Part shown: positions 26,484 through 33,821 of the stretch, one piece after another
How positions within the stretch are numbered: position 1 is the stretch's first letter
Layout: every line of letters starts with the position of its first letter
Assembly: GCA_903892645.1 (NCBI GenBank)
Contig: CAITJF010000200.1
Coordinates: 1 to 33,821, forward strand
Direction: 5' to 3'
DNA: 33,821 nt
From: an uncultured Nitrosomonadales bacterium
Lineage (GTDB): Bacteria > Pseudomonadota > Gammaproteobacteria > Burkholderiales > Gallionellaceae
Notes under the pieces: model-generated
What the model was told of the DNA's origin: nothing
Database searches by the model: none
The model's input: the letters and a program-made list of their open reading frames with translations, nothing else
Position numbers and translations under genes: made by a program

Positions 26484-26894
26484 ATGAAAAAGCTGCTATT
26501 GGTATTGCTTGCATTCTTCGCCTTTTCCGGTATGGCGATGGCCGCCGTTAACCTGAACACAGCCAGCAAGGCGGAGCTGGAAGCCGTGAAGGGTATCGGC
26601 CCGAAAAAAGCCGATGCGATTATCGAATACCGCACGAAAAACGGCTCGTTCAAGACTGTGGACGACCTGAAAAGCGTAAAGGGTTTCGGCGACAAGTCAG
26701 TGGCGAAAATGCGTTCCGAATTGACTGTAGACGGTGCTGCTCCCGCCAAGGCAGGGAAAAAAGCGGATGGCAAAAAGGCCGATGCCAAGAAAGACGAGCC
26801 AAAAGCAGAGGCCAAAAAAGCTGAACCTGCAAAGGCTGACAGCAAGCCTGCTAAAGCTGATGCCAAGAAAGAAGAGAAGCCCGCCAAGAAGTAA
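26484..26894 (+). CDS. ComEA-like secreted helix-hairpin-helix protein
   Basis: A 136-residue protein with a signal peptide (MKKLLLVLLAFFAFSGMAMA). Tandem helix-hairpin-helix motifs follow, NLNTASKAELEAVKGIGPKKADAI and KTVDDLKSVKGFGDKSV, about residues 22-80. The tail of about 55 residues is made almost only of Lys, Ala, Glu, Asp and Pro. The HhH pair resembles ComEA, which binds DNA in the periplasm during uptake; small ComEA-like proteins of this kind are common in betaproteobacteria and their role is often unproven. The lysine-rich tail could add non-specific DNA or envelope binding. AAGGA lies before ATG 26484. It closes the hld cluster and is followed by a terminator. Confidence 0.85.
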   Translation: MKKLLLVLLAFFAFSGMAMAAVNLNTASKAELEAVKGIGPKKADAIIEYRTKNGSFKTVDDLKSVKGFGDKSVAKMRSELTVDGAAPAKAGKKADGKKADAKKDEPKAEAKKAEPAKADSKPAKADAKKEEKPAKK

Positions 26895-26921
26895 TCAGCG
26901 CATTCCCAACGTTTCTGGCAA

Positions 26922-26956
26922 CCCCGCCCGGTGCAAGCTTGGCGGGGTTTTGTTTT
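26922..26956 (+). terminator. intrinsic terminator after the ComEA-like gene
   Basis: CCCCGCC (26922-26928) pairs with GGCGGGG (26941-26947) around a 12-base loop, followed by TTTTGTTTT. The flanking A and T extend the stem by one pair. It ends the plus-strand hld/comEA cluster. Confidence 0.85.
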
Positions 26957-26987
26957 CAGATCGCCCGGCCGGGGGGAGTCCTTCGGC

Positions 26988-27004
26988 GAGCTCAGGACAG
27001 GCTT
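26988..27004. repeat. dispersed GAGCTCAGGACAGGCTT repeat
   Basis: The 17-base sequence matches 16 of 17 bases of an inverted copy at 22052-22068. Both lie between genes, close to terminators. It appears to be a short dispersed repeat of a kind often seen in proteobacterial intergenic DNA. Confidence 0.5.
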
Positions 27005-27028
27005 GTGAACCCCAGCAATATCCCTGAG

Positions 27029-27637
27029 CTACTTTTTTTCCCCCAACCCAAACCGCCGCATAGTGTGGCAGGTATAACCATGCGGATTTTTGACCAGGTA
27101 CTTCTGGTGGTATTCCTCGGCGCGGAAAAATTCCTTGAACGGCACGATTTCGGTGACAGCCTTGGCCTTCCAGTCGCCGGAGGCATTCACGGTTTTGATG
27201 ACTTCCTCGGCGGTGCGCTTCTGTTCTTCGCTGAGGTAAAAAATCGCTGAGCGGTATTGCGTGCCGATATCGTTGCCTTGCTGGTTGCGCGTGGTCGGGT
27301 CGTGCATGCGAAAGAATTCGAACAGCAGGTGGCGGTAGCTGAGTTGTTGCGGGTCAAACACGATTTTCAGCGATTCGGCATGGCCGGTGTTGCCGGTCTT
27401 TACTTGCTCGTAGCGCGCATTCGGCGTGCCGCCGCCGGTATAGCCGACTTCGGTTTCCAGCACGCCGGGGATTTGCCGTACCAGTTCTTCCATGCCCCAG
27501 AAACAGCCGCCAGAGAGGTAGGCGGTTTGTTGTTTGGTGTGGTCAATTGTGGTCATGGATGCTCCTTTGGGTAGGGCAAAGGCGGTGGCGGAAAACAGGG
27601 CGGTGAGGATGAGGAAGAATCGGGTGAGCATTTTCAT
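27029..27637 (-). CDS. msrA: peptide methionine sulfoxide reductase MsrA
   Basis: MsrA reduces methionine S-sulfoxide in oxidised proteins. The active site GCFWG and the sequence VGYTGG are intact, and a recycling Cys lies in YTCHTMRRF. Starting at 27637, the first 20 or so residues (MKMLTRFFLILTALFSATAFA) are a convincing signal peptide, giving a 202-residue exported form. A second start at ATG 27556 (MTTIDHTKQQTAYL) has a strong AAAGGAG ribosome binding site and gives a normal cytosolic MsrA of 175 residues. Both products may be made. The longer start has only a weak ribosome binding site. It is downstream of smpB, separated by a palindromic element. Confidence 0.92.
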   Translation of the reverse strand: MKMLTRFFLILTALFSATAFALPKGASMTTIDHTKQQTAYLSGGCFWGMEELVRQIPGVLETEVGYTGGGTPNARYEQVKTGNTGHAESLKIVFDPQQLSYRHLLFEFFRMHDPTTRNQQGNDIGTQYRSAIFYLSEEQKRTAEEVIKTVNASGDWKAKAVTEIVPFKEFFRAEEYHQKYLVKNPHGYTCHTMRRFGLGEKK

Positions 27638-27670
27638 GAGTGGGTGCGAAATTGTCAGAGAGGCTAGGGG

Positions 27671-27740
27671 CAATGCTGTTCACTTAATAAAATTCCGTTC
27701 GCCCTTTAAGAGGCCACGAACGGTTAAGTAAGCAGCATTG
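27671..27740. repeat. nested palindromic element between smpB and msrA
   Basis: Outer arms CAATGCTGTTCACTTAA (27671-27687) and TTAAGTAAGCAGCATTG (27724-27740) match at 15 of 17 positions, one difference being a G-U pair in RNA. Inner arms CCGTTCG (27695-27701) and CGAACGG (27717-27723) are perfect. The element is flanked by GGGG on both sides, which could be a short target duplication. It looks like a small miniature or REP-like element and could also terminate transcription from smpB. Confidence 0.7.
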
Positions 27741-27753
27741 GGGCTGGCGATCT

Positions 27754-28206
27754 TTACTCACGCCGTGATTTTTTCATGGCCTGTTGCGCCTCGCGCTGCC
27801 CTTCGCGTTCCTTTTCTGTGGCTCGCTTGTCGTGCTGTTTCTTTCCTTTCGCCAATCCGATGTCCAGTTTGACGCGTCCGCCCTTGTAGTGCATATCCAG
27901 CGGCATCAGGGTGTAACCCGCGCGCTGCACCTTGCCGATCAGTTTGTCTATTTCCGCCGCATGCAGCAGCAGTTTGCGCGTGCGCACCGGGTCGGGAAGG
28001 ATGTGGGTGGAGGCGGTGGTCAGCGGGCTGATGTGGGAGCCGAACAGGTATAGTGCGCCGTCCTTTACTGTGACATAGGCTTCCTTGAGGTTGGCGCGCC
28101 CGGCGCGGATCGCCTTGACTTCCCATCCTTCCAGTACAAGGCCGGCCTCGTAGCGGTCTTCCACGAAATAGTCGTGGAAGGCTTTTTTATTTTGGACGAT
28201 GCTCAT
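27754..28206 (-). CDS. smpB: SsrA-binding protein SmpB
   Basis: A 150-residue OB-fold protein that binds the tRNA-like part of tmRNA and carries it into stalled ribosomes. Family signatures: [26 protein letters not shown], then [13 protein letters not shown] and [15 protein letters not shown], the positively charged C-terminal tail that enters the empty mRNA channel. Length is normal. Here the partner RNA genes are at the left end of the same window, with one broken one-piece ssrA and one permuted ssrA; SmpB must work with the permuted form if that is the only functional one. It is preceded by the GGDEF gene's end and followed by a palindrome and msrA. Confidence 0.97.
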   Translation of the reverse strand: MSIVQNKKAFHDYFVEDRYEAGLVLEGWEVKAIRAGRANLKEAYVTVKDGALYLFGSHISPLTTASTHILPDPVRTRKLLLHAAEIDKLIGKVQRAGYTLMPLDMHYKGGRVKLDIGLAKGKKQHDKRATEKEREGQREAQQAMKKSRRE

Positions 28207-28291
28207 GGCTGATGTGGCTTTCCGGAAGAAGGTGCGCTATTCCAAATGGTCATCGGTTGTTGCACTTCGAGTAAACCCGTGTGGATGAAAT

Positions 28292-29602
28292 TCAATCAAG
28301 GCCGAAAACCTGATCCCGGTTGTTATCTTTCGCTTTGTAAAGGGCGACATCAGCTCCTTTGATCAAGTCATCTATGGTTTCGCCTAATTGGTCACAAAGG
28401 CCTACGCTGATGGTGTACGAAATTTTGGCGGTGCCGAAATCAACGGCACTGTTCTTTACTGCCAAGCGAAGTTCTTCAAACAGCTTGCGGGCATCATCGG
28501 GTTTAATTACATCCAGCAGAACAGCAAATTCCTCACCGCCAACACGCGCTATCAAGTTTGTGCCAAGATATTTTTTAAGAAGAGAGGCGAAGTGTTTGAT
28601 AACCAGGTCGCCGCAATCATGCCCATACTTATCATTGATCAACTTAAATAAATCCAGGTCTATCATTGCCGCCACCAGCCCGTGTTTTTTCTTCCTGGCA
28701 TTGGCATAAATCTGGTTGGCTGCCTCGAAGAAATAGCGGCGGTTGAGGCCTGTCAGAAAGTCGCGTTGTGCGGCGTCCCGGTTGGCCTGGATAAGATCAA
28801 GCATGTCCAGATTCTGATGGATGCGGCAGATAAACTCCTGATAGGAGAAGGGCTTCGCCAGGTAATCATTTGCGCCACATTTAAGAAAATTGGATGATAT
28901 TTCCTCACCTGCCCCACCTGAAATACCGATGATTGCCAGTTGATCCTTGCTGTATTTGGATCGTGCCTTTGCCGTCAGTTCATAGCCATCCATTTCTGGC
29001 ATGGCGTAGTCGGTCAGCACCAGGCTGATTTCCGGGCGCTGCTTGAGTATTTCCAATGCTTCCTTGCCATCATTGGCGGTGAAAACCCTGAAACGCAGCA
29101 GTTCACTCATATGCTTGTAGAGTGCGCGGGCGCTTAACGAATCGTCTACAATCAATACGCTGGTATGATAATTTTTCTGTACCCTACCCGCGAGCGTAAC
29201 CGCGTATTCATATGCATTGACACTATCCTTCGGAATGTAGTCGACGACCCCCTTTTTATTCAGTGACGCACGCAACTCCTCGCCATAAGCGCCAGTGAGG
29301 GCGATGACTGCCACCCCGTATTCGTTCATGAGGTCAACCACCTCCCCGTAAGGAGCATCCGGCAAGTTCAAGTCGCATATCGCAACCTGTATAGCAGGCG
29401 TTGCGGATTTGAGCGTTTCTTTGGCGGCACGCAAACTGTCGGCCATGATAATTTCACAGTTCCAACGATTTTTGAGCAGAGCCGCCGTATATTCGGCTAC
29501 GGATATTTGGTCTTCCACTACAAGAATTGGGCGATCAAATTTATATCCTGGTTTGGTGGAGATTGGCCGAGGTGCGCGTCTTCGGATTCTTGTAGCGGTC
29601 AT
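28292..29602 (-). CDS. two-receiver GGDEF response regulator
   Basis: A 436-residue protein. The first receiver domain (about 24-140) has its phospho-acceptor D77 in AICDLNLP. The second (about 147-265) has D198 in LTDYAMPEMDG. A GGDEF domain follows (about 275-435) with the active-site form GGEEF at 355-359 and RDFLTGLNRRYF at its start. GGEEF is catalytically competent, so this is a likely diguanylate cyclase that makes c-di-GMP when phosphorylated. No inhibitory RxxD site directly before GGEEF is obvious. ATG 29602 (MTATRIRRR) is chosen over a longer frame to 29635 because AAGAG lies before it. No kinase gene is adjacent, so the partner is unknown. Confidence 0.9.
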   Translation of the reverse strand: MTATRIRRRAPRPISTKPGYKFDRPILVVEDQISVAEYTAALLKNRWNCEIIMADSLRAAKETLKSATPAIQVAICDLNLPDAPYGEVVDLMNEYGVAVIALTGAYGEELRASLNKKGVVDYIPKDSVNAYEYAVTLAGRVQKNYHTSVLIVDDSLSARALYKHMSELLRFRVFTANDGKEALEILKQRPEISLVLTDYAMPEMDGYELTAKARSKYSKDQLAIIGISGGAGEEISSNFLKCGANDYLAKPFSYQEFICRIHQNLDMLDLIQANRDAAQRDFLTGLNRRYFFEAANQIYANARKKKHGLVAAMIDLDLFKLINDKYGHDCGDLVIKHFASLLKKYLGTNLIARVGGEEFAVLLDVIKPDDARKLFEELRLAVKNSAVDFGTAKISYTISVGLCDQLGETIDDLIKGADVALYKAKDNNRDQVFGLD

Positions 29603-29784
29603 GATTAAGCTCTTTGCCAGGCAAATATGAAACAAATTTCTGATTCAACCAACACCAATGGCCACAGATACATGGCCTTGCAATTTAGCAGCAAATCTAT
29701 TTTTTTGCCATAGATATGGTCAGTACAGGCATGGACAACGGATAGGCGCTATCATGGAAGCGTTGCTTGGGAGGAGGGTAAGCC

Positions 29785-30432
29785 ATGATATTCCGTAACC
29801 GGGATGATGCCGCACATATGCTCGCGGAAAAGCTGGAACACTACCGTAGCCAGCACCCATTGGTGCTGGCGATCCCGCGCGGTGCGGTGCCGATGGCCAA
29901 GGTTGTCGCCGACGCGCTCGGCGGCGAGGTGGATGTGGTGCTGGTGCGCAAGCTGCGCGCTCCGGCTAATCCGGAATTGGCCATCGGCGCGATGGATGAG
30001 ACGGGGTGGACCTATCTTGCCGAGTATGCCGTGCAAATGGCGAGCGATGGTTACATCGAAGCAGAAAAAAAAGCACAACTCGAAGTGATGCGCGAGCGGC
30101 GCGCCCGATATACACCAGTGCGCCCGCCGCTCGATCCTGCCGGGCGCACCGTCATTGTGGTGGACGACGGCCTGGCCACCGGTTCCACCATGATCGCCGC
30201 ATTACATGCGCTGCGTGCCAAGCACCCAAAAAAACTGATCTGCGCCGTGCCGGTAGCACCGCCCGATACCCTGAAAAAAGTTGCGCCTTACGCCGACGAA
30301 GTGGTGTGCCTGAGCGTGCCGGAAATGTTCTATGCGGTAGGGCAGTTCTACACGTCTTTTCCACAGGTGAGCGATGAGGAAGTGATTGCGCTGCTGGCTG
30401 CATCTTCGCAACACGGCAGCAGCCAGGATTAG
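29785..30432 (+). CDS. phosphoribosyltransferase-family protein
   Basis: A 215-residue type I PRTase-fold protein. The PRPP-binding loop VVDDGLATGST is at about residues 130-140, and an RKLRAPANPELAIGA segment follows the first strand. The specific substrate is not clear: it is not the usual purine or pyrimidine salvage enzyme. Proteins of this group are often encoded next to or fused to alpha/beta hydrolases of the dienelactone hydrolase type, and one lies convergently just downstream (30499-31158). GGAGGAGGG is a strong ribosome binding site in front of ATG 29785. It is followed by a palindrome (30461-30488). Confidence 0.85.
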   Translation: MIFRNRDDAAHMLAEKLEHYRSQHPLVLAIPRGAVPMAKVVADALGGEVDVVLVRKLRAPANPELAIGAMDETGWTYLAEYAVQMASDGYIEAEKKAQLEVMRERRARYTPVRPPLDPAGRTVIVVDDGLATGSTMIAALHALRAKHPKKLICAVPVAPPDTLKKVAPYADEVVCLSVPEMFYAVGQFYTSFPQVSDEEVIALLAASSQHGSSQD

Positions 30433-30460
30433 CCTGAGCTAGTTCATTAGCATAAAACTG

Positions 30461-30488
30461 CGTCATTCCCGCGCAGGCGGGAATGACG
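30461..30488. repeat. REP-like hairpin between convergent genes
   Basis: CGTCATTCCCGC and GCGGGAATGACG form a perfect 12-bp stem around GCAG. This ATTCCCGC-type palindrome is widely dispersed in bacterial genomes. Here it stands between the stops of two convergent genes, where it could terminate both transcripts, although there is no T-tract. Confidence 0.75.
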
Positions 30489-30498
30489 GGCTGATGGG

Positions 30499-31158
30499 TT
30501 ATTTGGGGTTGCCCAAGTGTCGCGCAAACCAGCCAGCCGCACTGCGCGCGGCCTGTTGCAGCGCGCCCGGCTCTTCAAACAGATGGGTCGCGCCGGGAAT
30601 CAGGGTGAGTTCCTTTTCGCAGTTCAACAGCGCGTAAGCCTGCTGGTTCAATTCGATCACACCGTAGTCCGCACCGCCGACAATGAGCAGGGTTGGGGCG
30701 TTTACGCGGCTCAGTGCCGCCTCGCCGGCGAGATCCGGGCGGCCACCGCGCGATACCACGGCGGCAATTTTATGTTCCATTTTCGCCGCCGCCTGCAACG
30801 CCGCCGCCGCACCGGTGCTGGCGCCGAAATAGCCCAGGTGCAGGGCCTGAGTCTTCGGGTTGGATTGCAACCATGCGGTGGCCGCAAGCAAGCGGCGCGT
30901 GAGCAGTGCGATGTCGAAGCGCGTGGCGTAATCCTGATCCTCTTCGCGCGTCAGCAGATCGAACAGCAGGGTGCCGATGCCGCGCTGTTGCAGCACTTCG
31001 GCAACATAGGTGTTGCGCGGGCTAAAGCGGCTGCTACCGCTGCCATGGGCGAACAGCACCACGCCCTTGGCGGATGGCGGCAGGATCAGTTCACCGTCGA
31101 GTTCGACCAGATTGCCTTTATATTTATCGAGCCCAGCCGGAATATGTACGGTGCTCAT
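30499..31158 (-). CDS. alpha/beta hydrolase, dienelactone hydrolase-like
   Basis: A 219-residue alpha/beta hydrolase. The nucleophile elbow is GASTG in GYFGASTGAAA (Ser), the acid is likely in VGGADYGV, and the base is H in PGATHLFEEPG. FAHGSGSS near residue 36 provides the oxyanion loop. There is no signal peptide. Substrate is unknown. Its ATG overlaps the stop of the radical SAM gene by four bases (31158-31155), so it belongs to the same operon as the Memo/AMMECR1/radical SAM trio, while its other neighbour, the phosphoribosyltransferase, is convergent. Pairing of such hydrolases with that phosphoribosyltransferase family is often seen. Confidence 0.88.
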   Translation of the reverse strand: MSTVHIPAGLDKYKGNLVELDGELILPPSAKGVVLFAHGSGSSRFSPRNTYVAEVLQQRGIGTLLFDLLTREEDQDYATRFDIALLTRRLLAATAWLQSNPKTQALHLGYFGASTGAAAALQAAAKMEHKIAAVVSRGGRPDLAGEAALSRVNAPTLLIVGGADYGVIELNQQAYALLNCEKELTLIPGATHLFEEPGALQQAARSAAGWFARHLGNPK

Positions 31159-32252
31159 GTTGTTCCTCTCATCACGATGGGAATGCGGCGCGATCCAAAT
31201 GCCTTGCTGAACTGCTCAAAATGTCCGGCGATTTGGGCATTACAATCCGGGCAATGGCCGTCGTGGGTGAGGCGGTATTGTTTGATCTCGTACCAGTCGC
31301 GCACGATCAGGGCGGTGCCGCATGATGGGCAGCTCGTGGTATCCCCTTCGGGGTCATGCACATTGCCGGTATACACATAGTGCAGCCCCGCGGCACGGGC
31401 GATCTTGCGCGCCCGGGTCAGAGTTGCCTGCGGGGTCGGTGGAATATCCGCCATCTTGTAGTCGGGGTGGAAGGCGCTGAAGTGCAGCTGCACATCGGGT
31501 CCCAATTCCTTTGCGATCCACTGGCTAAGCGCGGTGATTTCCGCGTCTGAATCATTCTGGCCCGGTATCAGCAGCGTGGTGATTTCGAACCATACGTCGG
31601 TCTCATGCTTGAGGTACAGCAGCGTATCCAGCACCGGTTGCAAATGCGCGCCGCAAAGCTTGACGTAGAACTCGTCGGTGAATCCCTTGAGGTCCACATT
31701 GGCGGCATCCATCTTTGCGTAGAATTCGCGCCGCGCCTGGTCGTGCATGTATCCGGCCGTCACCGCGACGGTCTTGATGCCGCGCGCATGGCAGGCATCG
31801 GCGGTGTCCATCGCATATTCGGCAAAGATCACCGGATCGTTGTAGGTGAAGGCCACGCTCTTGCAGCCGTGTTTCTCGGCAGCGCGGGCAATGGCTTCCG
31901 GTGTGGCCTGATCCATCAGCGTGTCCATGTCGCGCGATTTGCTGATATCCCAGTTCTGGCAGAATTTGCAGGCGAGGTTGCAGCCCGCCGTGCCGAAGGA
32001 AAAGATGCTGCTGCCCGGATAAAAATGGTTGAGCGGTTTTTTCTCGATCGGGTCAACGCAGAAGCCGGAACTGCGCCCGTAAGTGGTGAGCACCATGATA
32101 TCGCCGACGCGACCGCGCACGAAACAGGCACCGCGCTGGCCATCGCGCAGCTTGCAGTCGCGCGGGCACAGGTCGCACTGGATACGGCCATCGTCCAGCA
32201 GATGCCAGTACTTCGCCGGATACTGTTCGGCAACGCTGATTGGTTCGTCCAT
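31155..32252 (-). CDS. amrS: AmmeMemoRadiSam system radical SAM enzyme
   Basis: A 365-residue radical SAM enzyme related to pyruvate-formate-lyase activators. The [4Fe-4S]/SAM cluster motif C91-x3-C95-x2-C98 is in CNLACKFCQ. N-terminal CDLCPRDC and C-terminal CPSCG and CPDC motifs may hold further metal sites. It forms, with the two genes before it, the conserved trio named after AMMECR1, Memo and radical SAM. The biochemical role of the trio in bacteria is not established; joint modification of some substrate is only assumed. Starts one base after the AMMECR1-like gene ends and overlaps the hydrolase. Confidence 0.93.
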   Translation of the reverse strand: MDEPISVAEQYPAKYWHLLDDGRIQCDLCPRDCKLRDGQRGACFVRGRVGDIMVLTTYGRSSGFCVDPIEKKPLNHFYPGSSIFSFGTAGCNLACKFCQNWDISKSRDMDTLMDQATPEAIARAAEKHGCKSVAFTYNDPVIFAEYAMDTADACHARGIKTVAVTAGYMHDQARREFYAKMDAANVDLKGFTDEFYVKLCGAHLQPVLDTLLYLKHETDVWFEITTLLIPGQNDSDAEITALSQWIAKELGPDVQLHFSAFHPDYKMADIPPTPQATLTRARKIARAAGLHYVYTGNVHDPEGDTTSCPSCGTALIVRDWYEIKQYRLTHDGHCPDCNAQIAGHFEQFSKAFGSRRIPIVMRGTT

Positions 32253-32253
32253 T

Positions 32254-32820
32254 TCACTTCCCCTTTGTGGCTAAATCAAACTCGCTCCATTTGGTTACGG
32301 TGTAGCGCGACAGCTTCACTTCTTCTGCCCAGAAATCATCGGGCAGCCCGGCCTTGCGTTTGAGATGCGCCATGAACTGGTGCGGCTGGGGCAGCTGATC
32401 CCACACCTGCGGCAGGAAGGTGCTGCGATAACGGCCATATTCGAACACGATACCGTCCACGCCGGGGCGCAATTGCGCCAGCGCATCGGCCTCGCCTTGA
32501 ACATCCATCGTCTGGGTTGACGAGAGCAGTGAAATTTCGACTGTAGTGATGTCGAGTTCCGCCGCGCTCAACGGCGCAAAACGCGGATCGCGCAAGGCGG
32601 CGGACACGGCATTGCTTTTGACATCGGCGAGCAATGGCCGGTGCGCTTGCAGCGTGCCGATGCAGCCGCGCAACTCGCCGTATTGGGTGAGGGTGACGAA
32701 GCATGCGCCATGCTCGGCGAGCCACGGCGCGGCTTCGTCCGCTGTATAGGGTACGTTCAAGGCGCGCGAAATCGCAGCGCGCGCAATCGGTAATAAAATC
32801 TTTCCTTGGTCAGCAGACAT
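32254..32820 (-). CDS. amrA: AmmeMemoRadiSam system protein A (AMMECR1 domain)
   Basis: A 188-residue AMMECR1-domain protein. LRGCIGTLQAHRPL is the hallmark LRGCIG motif, DPRFAPLSAAELDI is a second conserved motif, and GVDGIVFEYG and STFLPQVWDQ follow. Its molecular function is unknown in bacteria and humans. ATG 32820 (MSADQGKILLPIARAAI) is used. The longer frame to 32892 only reads the antisense-like end of the Memo gene in another frame. It overlaps the Memo-like gene by 11 bases, so translation of the two is linked. Confidence 0.92.
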   Translation of the reverse strand: MSADQGKILLPIARAAISRALNVPYTADEAAPWLAEHGACFVTLTQYGELRGCIGTLQAHRPLLADVKSNAVSAALRDPRFAPLSAAELDITTVEISLLSSTQTMDVQGEADALAQLRPGVDGIVFEYGRYRSTFLPQVWDQLPQPHQFMAHLKRKAGLPDDFWAEEVKLSRYTVTKWSEFDLATKGK

Positions 32821-33616
32821 GTCTGGTTCCCTCCTCGGTGAAGGCAAAGGATGCATAGCCCACCACGCCATCGCGCGGCCCGGCGGTGTCACCGGAATTG
32901 CGCAGGTCGAGCAGATGCGGCGTGAGATGGTGGCGGCGCGCGGCGAGAGTCAGGCCGTTGATCGGCGTAGCGCCGCATGCCTGCTCGTGCGACAGGGTAT
33001 GCTCCAGGGCGAGTATGCTTTGCGTGCTGGCGGCATCTACCTGTCTGGCCATGTTGTAGGGCAGGTAGTGGGAAAGGTCGGAGCTGACCACAATCAATGT
33101 CTCGTCACCGCCCCATAAAACTTCCAGCACTTCGGCCACTTCTTCCGGCGTAGCCATGCCGACCGCCAGCGGTAGCAGTTTGAAATCAGGCAGCACGGTT
33201 TGCAGGAAGGGCAGTTGTACCTCCAGCGAGTGTTCCTGCGCATGTGCCTGCGCGCTGACCATGACTTGCGGCAGGTGGGCGATGGCTTGCGCGGCCGCCG
33301 TATCCACCTGCACAGTGCCGAGCGGTGTGGTAAAGGCACCTGTACCCGGCAGAGCCAACCCGCGCACCGCAACGCGGTGGGTGGGGCCGAGCAGCACCAC
33401 GCGGCGGATGTTGGGTACGATATTTTTCAGTGCGGCATAGGCGCTGGCGGCAACTGCGCCGGAATAGACATAGCCCGCGTGCGGCACTATCAGTGCCTTG
33501 GGAGTGAGCTCGCTTGGGCGCGCCGCAGCCAGCATGGCGCGCACGTCATGCGTCAGCGCATTGGTTTCGCCGGGATAGAACAAACCGGCAACGGCGGCAG
33601 GTCGGATATTCTGCAT
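32810..33616 (-). CDS. amrB: AmmeMemoRadiSam system protein B (Memo-like)
   Basis: A 268-residue member of the Memo family, related in fold to extradiol dioxygenases. IRPAAVAGLFYPG is the typical N-terminus. PHAGYVYSG and LGPTHR hold the two metal-binding histidines, and SSDLSHYLPY and ACGATPI hold further conserved residues including the Cys seen in human Memo. In humans the protein binds metal and affects redox; the bacterial role is not known. It heads the trio with amrA and amrS, and has a 63-base gap from the partial gene upstream on the same strand. Confidence 0.93.
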   Translation of the reverse strand: MQNIRPAAVAGLFYPGETNALTHDVRAMLAAARPSELTPKALIVPHAGYVYSGAVAASAYAALKNIVPNIRRVVLLGPTHRVAVRGLALPGTGAFTTPLGTVQVDTAAAQAIAHLPQVMVSAQAHAQEHSLEVQLPFLQTVLPDFKLLPLAVGMATPEEVAEVLEVLWGGDETLIVVSSDLSHYLPYNMARQVDAASTQSILALEHTLSHEQACGATPINGLTLAARRHHLTPHLLDLRNSGDTAGPRDGVVGYASFAFTEEGTRHVC

Positions 33617-33679
33617 GGCAGTCCTCGTCTTGAGATTTTAACCAAGATGGGGATGCCGGGTGCGGAAAACAAGGGGAAA

Positions 33680-33821
33680 CTACCCCAGCAAATGCCTCAC
33701 ATGCTCGCGTTCTTCAAGCAGTTCGCGGTAGCTGTCTTGCATGTGCTTGCGTCCCGGTTCACTGATCGGCAGGTCCTGCACGATGTGGTAATGGCCCTGC
33801 TTGCACCTCACCGGAAAGCCG
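33680..33821 (-). CDS. C-terminal end of an unidentified gene
   Basis: The minus-strand frame enters from the window edge and ends at TAG 33680. It yields 46 residues that begin GFPVRCKQGHYHIVQDLP and end in a charged helix ELLEEREHVRHLLG. I do not recognise the family from this tail. It reads in the same direction as the Memo-like gene 63 bases on and could be the first visible member of that operon. Confidence 0.55.
   Translation of the reverse strand, partial: GFPVRCKQGHYHIVQDLPISEPGRKHMQDSYRELLEEREHVRHLLG

Noticed and set aside
1-33821. CRISPR arrays, rRNA or ordinary tRNA genes
   Set aside because: No regular repeat-spacer pattern and no rRNA or complete tRNA sequence was seen; the only tRNA-like structures belong to tmRNA.

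Overview
The window looks like a betaproteobacterial chromosome, probably Nitrosomonadales (Gallionellaceae-like). That placement is inferred from gene order (ubiG-gph, gyrA-serC-pheA-hisC-DAHP synthase-tyrA-aroA/cmk-rpsA-ihfB-lapA-lapB-pyrF-hldE1-hldD), the aroA-cmk fusion and the protein sequences; no search was run. It splits into an accessory left end (about 1-7000) and a conserved core (about 7000-33821).

Accessory left end. After a 5'-truncated HDOD gene, the minus strand carries a complete circularly permuted (two-piece) tmRNA gene at about 1104-1418: acceptor piece ending in CCA, a 32-nt intervening segment, then a coding piece that starts GGGGATG and encodes the tag ANDENFAMAA. Next comes a 5.4 kb mosaic of mobile DNA: a ParB-like HTH gene, remains of two large serine recombinases joined back to back, a small zinc-finger gene, a truncated AbiEi antitoxin with its palindromic operator, an IS21-type istB remnant and two unrecognised ORFs. 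The mosaic ends inside a second, ordinary one-piece ssrA gene. Only the 5' part of that gene survives (about 6839-6975, minus strand, tag ANDEKYALAA). So a one-piece tmRNA gene appears to have been broken by an island that has a permuted tmRNA gene at its other edge. smpB, the tmRNA partner, lies in the core at 27754-28206. This is the main finding.

Core. A cyclase-TPR-hemerythrin signalling protein, gph and ubiG read leftward. gyrA, serC and the aromatic/histidine genes pheA, hisC, a type I-beta DAHP synthase, tyrA and an aroA-cmk fusion read rightward, followed by rpsA and ihfB and a strong terminator (22174-22213). A second rightward cluster holds lapA, lapB, pyrF, hldE1, hldD and a ComEA-like gene, linking LPS assembly control with heptose synthesis, and ends at a terminator (26922-26956). 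msrA, smpB and a two-REC/GGDEF regulator read leftward. A phosphoribosyltransferase (rightward) converges on an operon that reads leftward: Memo-like, AMMECR1-like, radical SAM and an alpha/beta hydrolase with overlapping ends. The window closes in an unidentified partial gene.

Small repeats occur at gene borders. One GGGAGAGGGG-type repeat supplies the N-terminal codons of gph, and a second copy supplies the Shine-Dalgarno sequence of tyrA.
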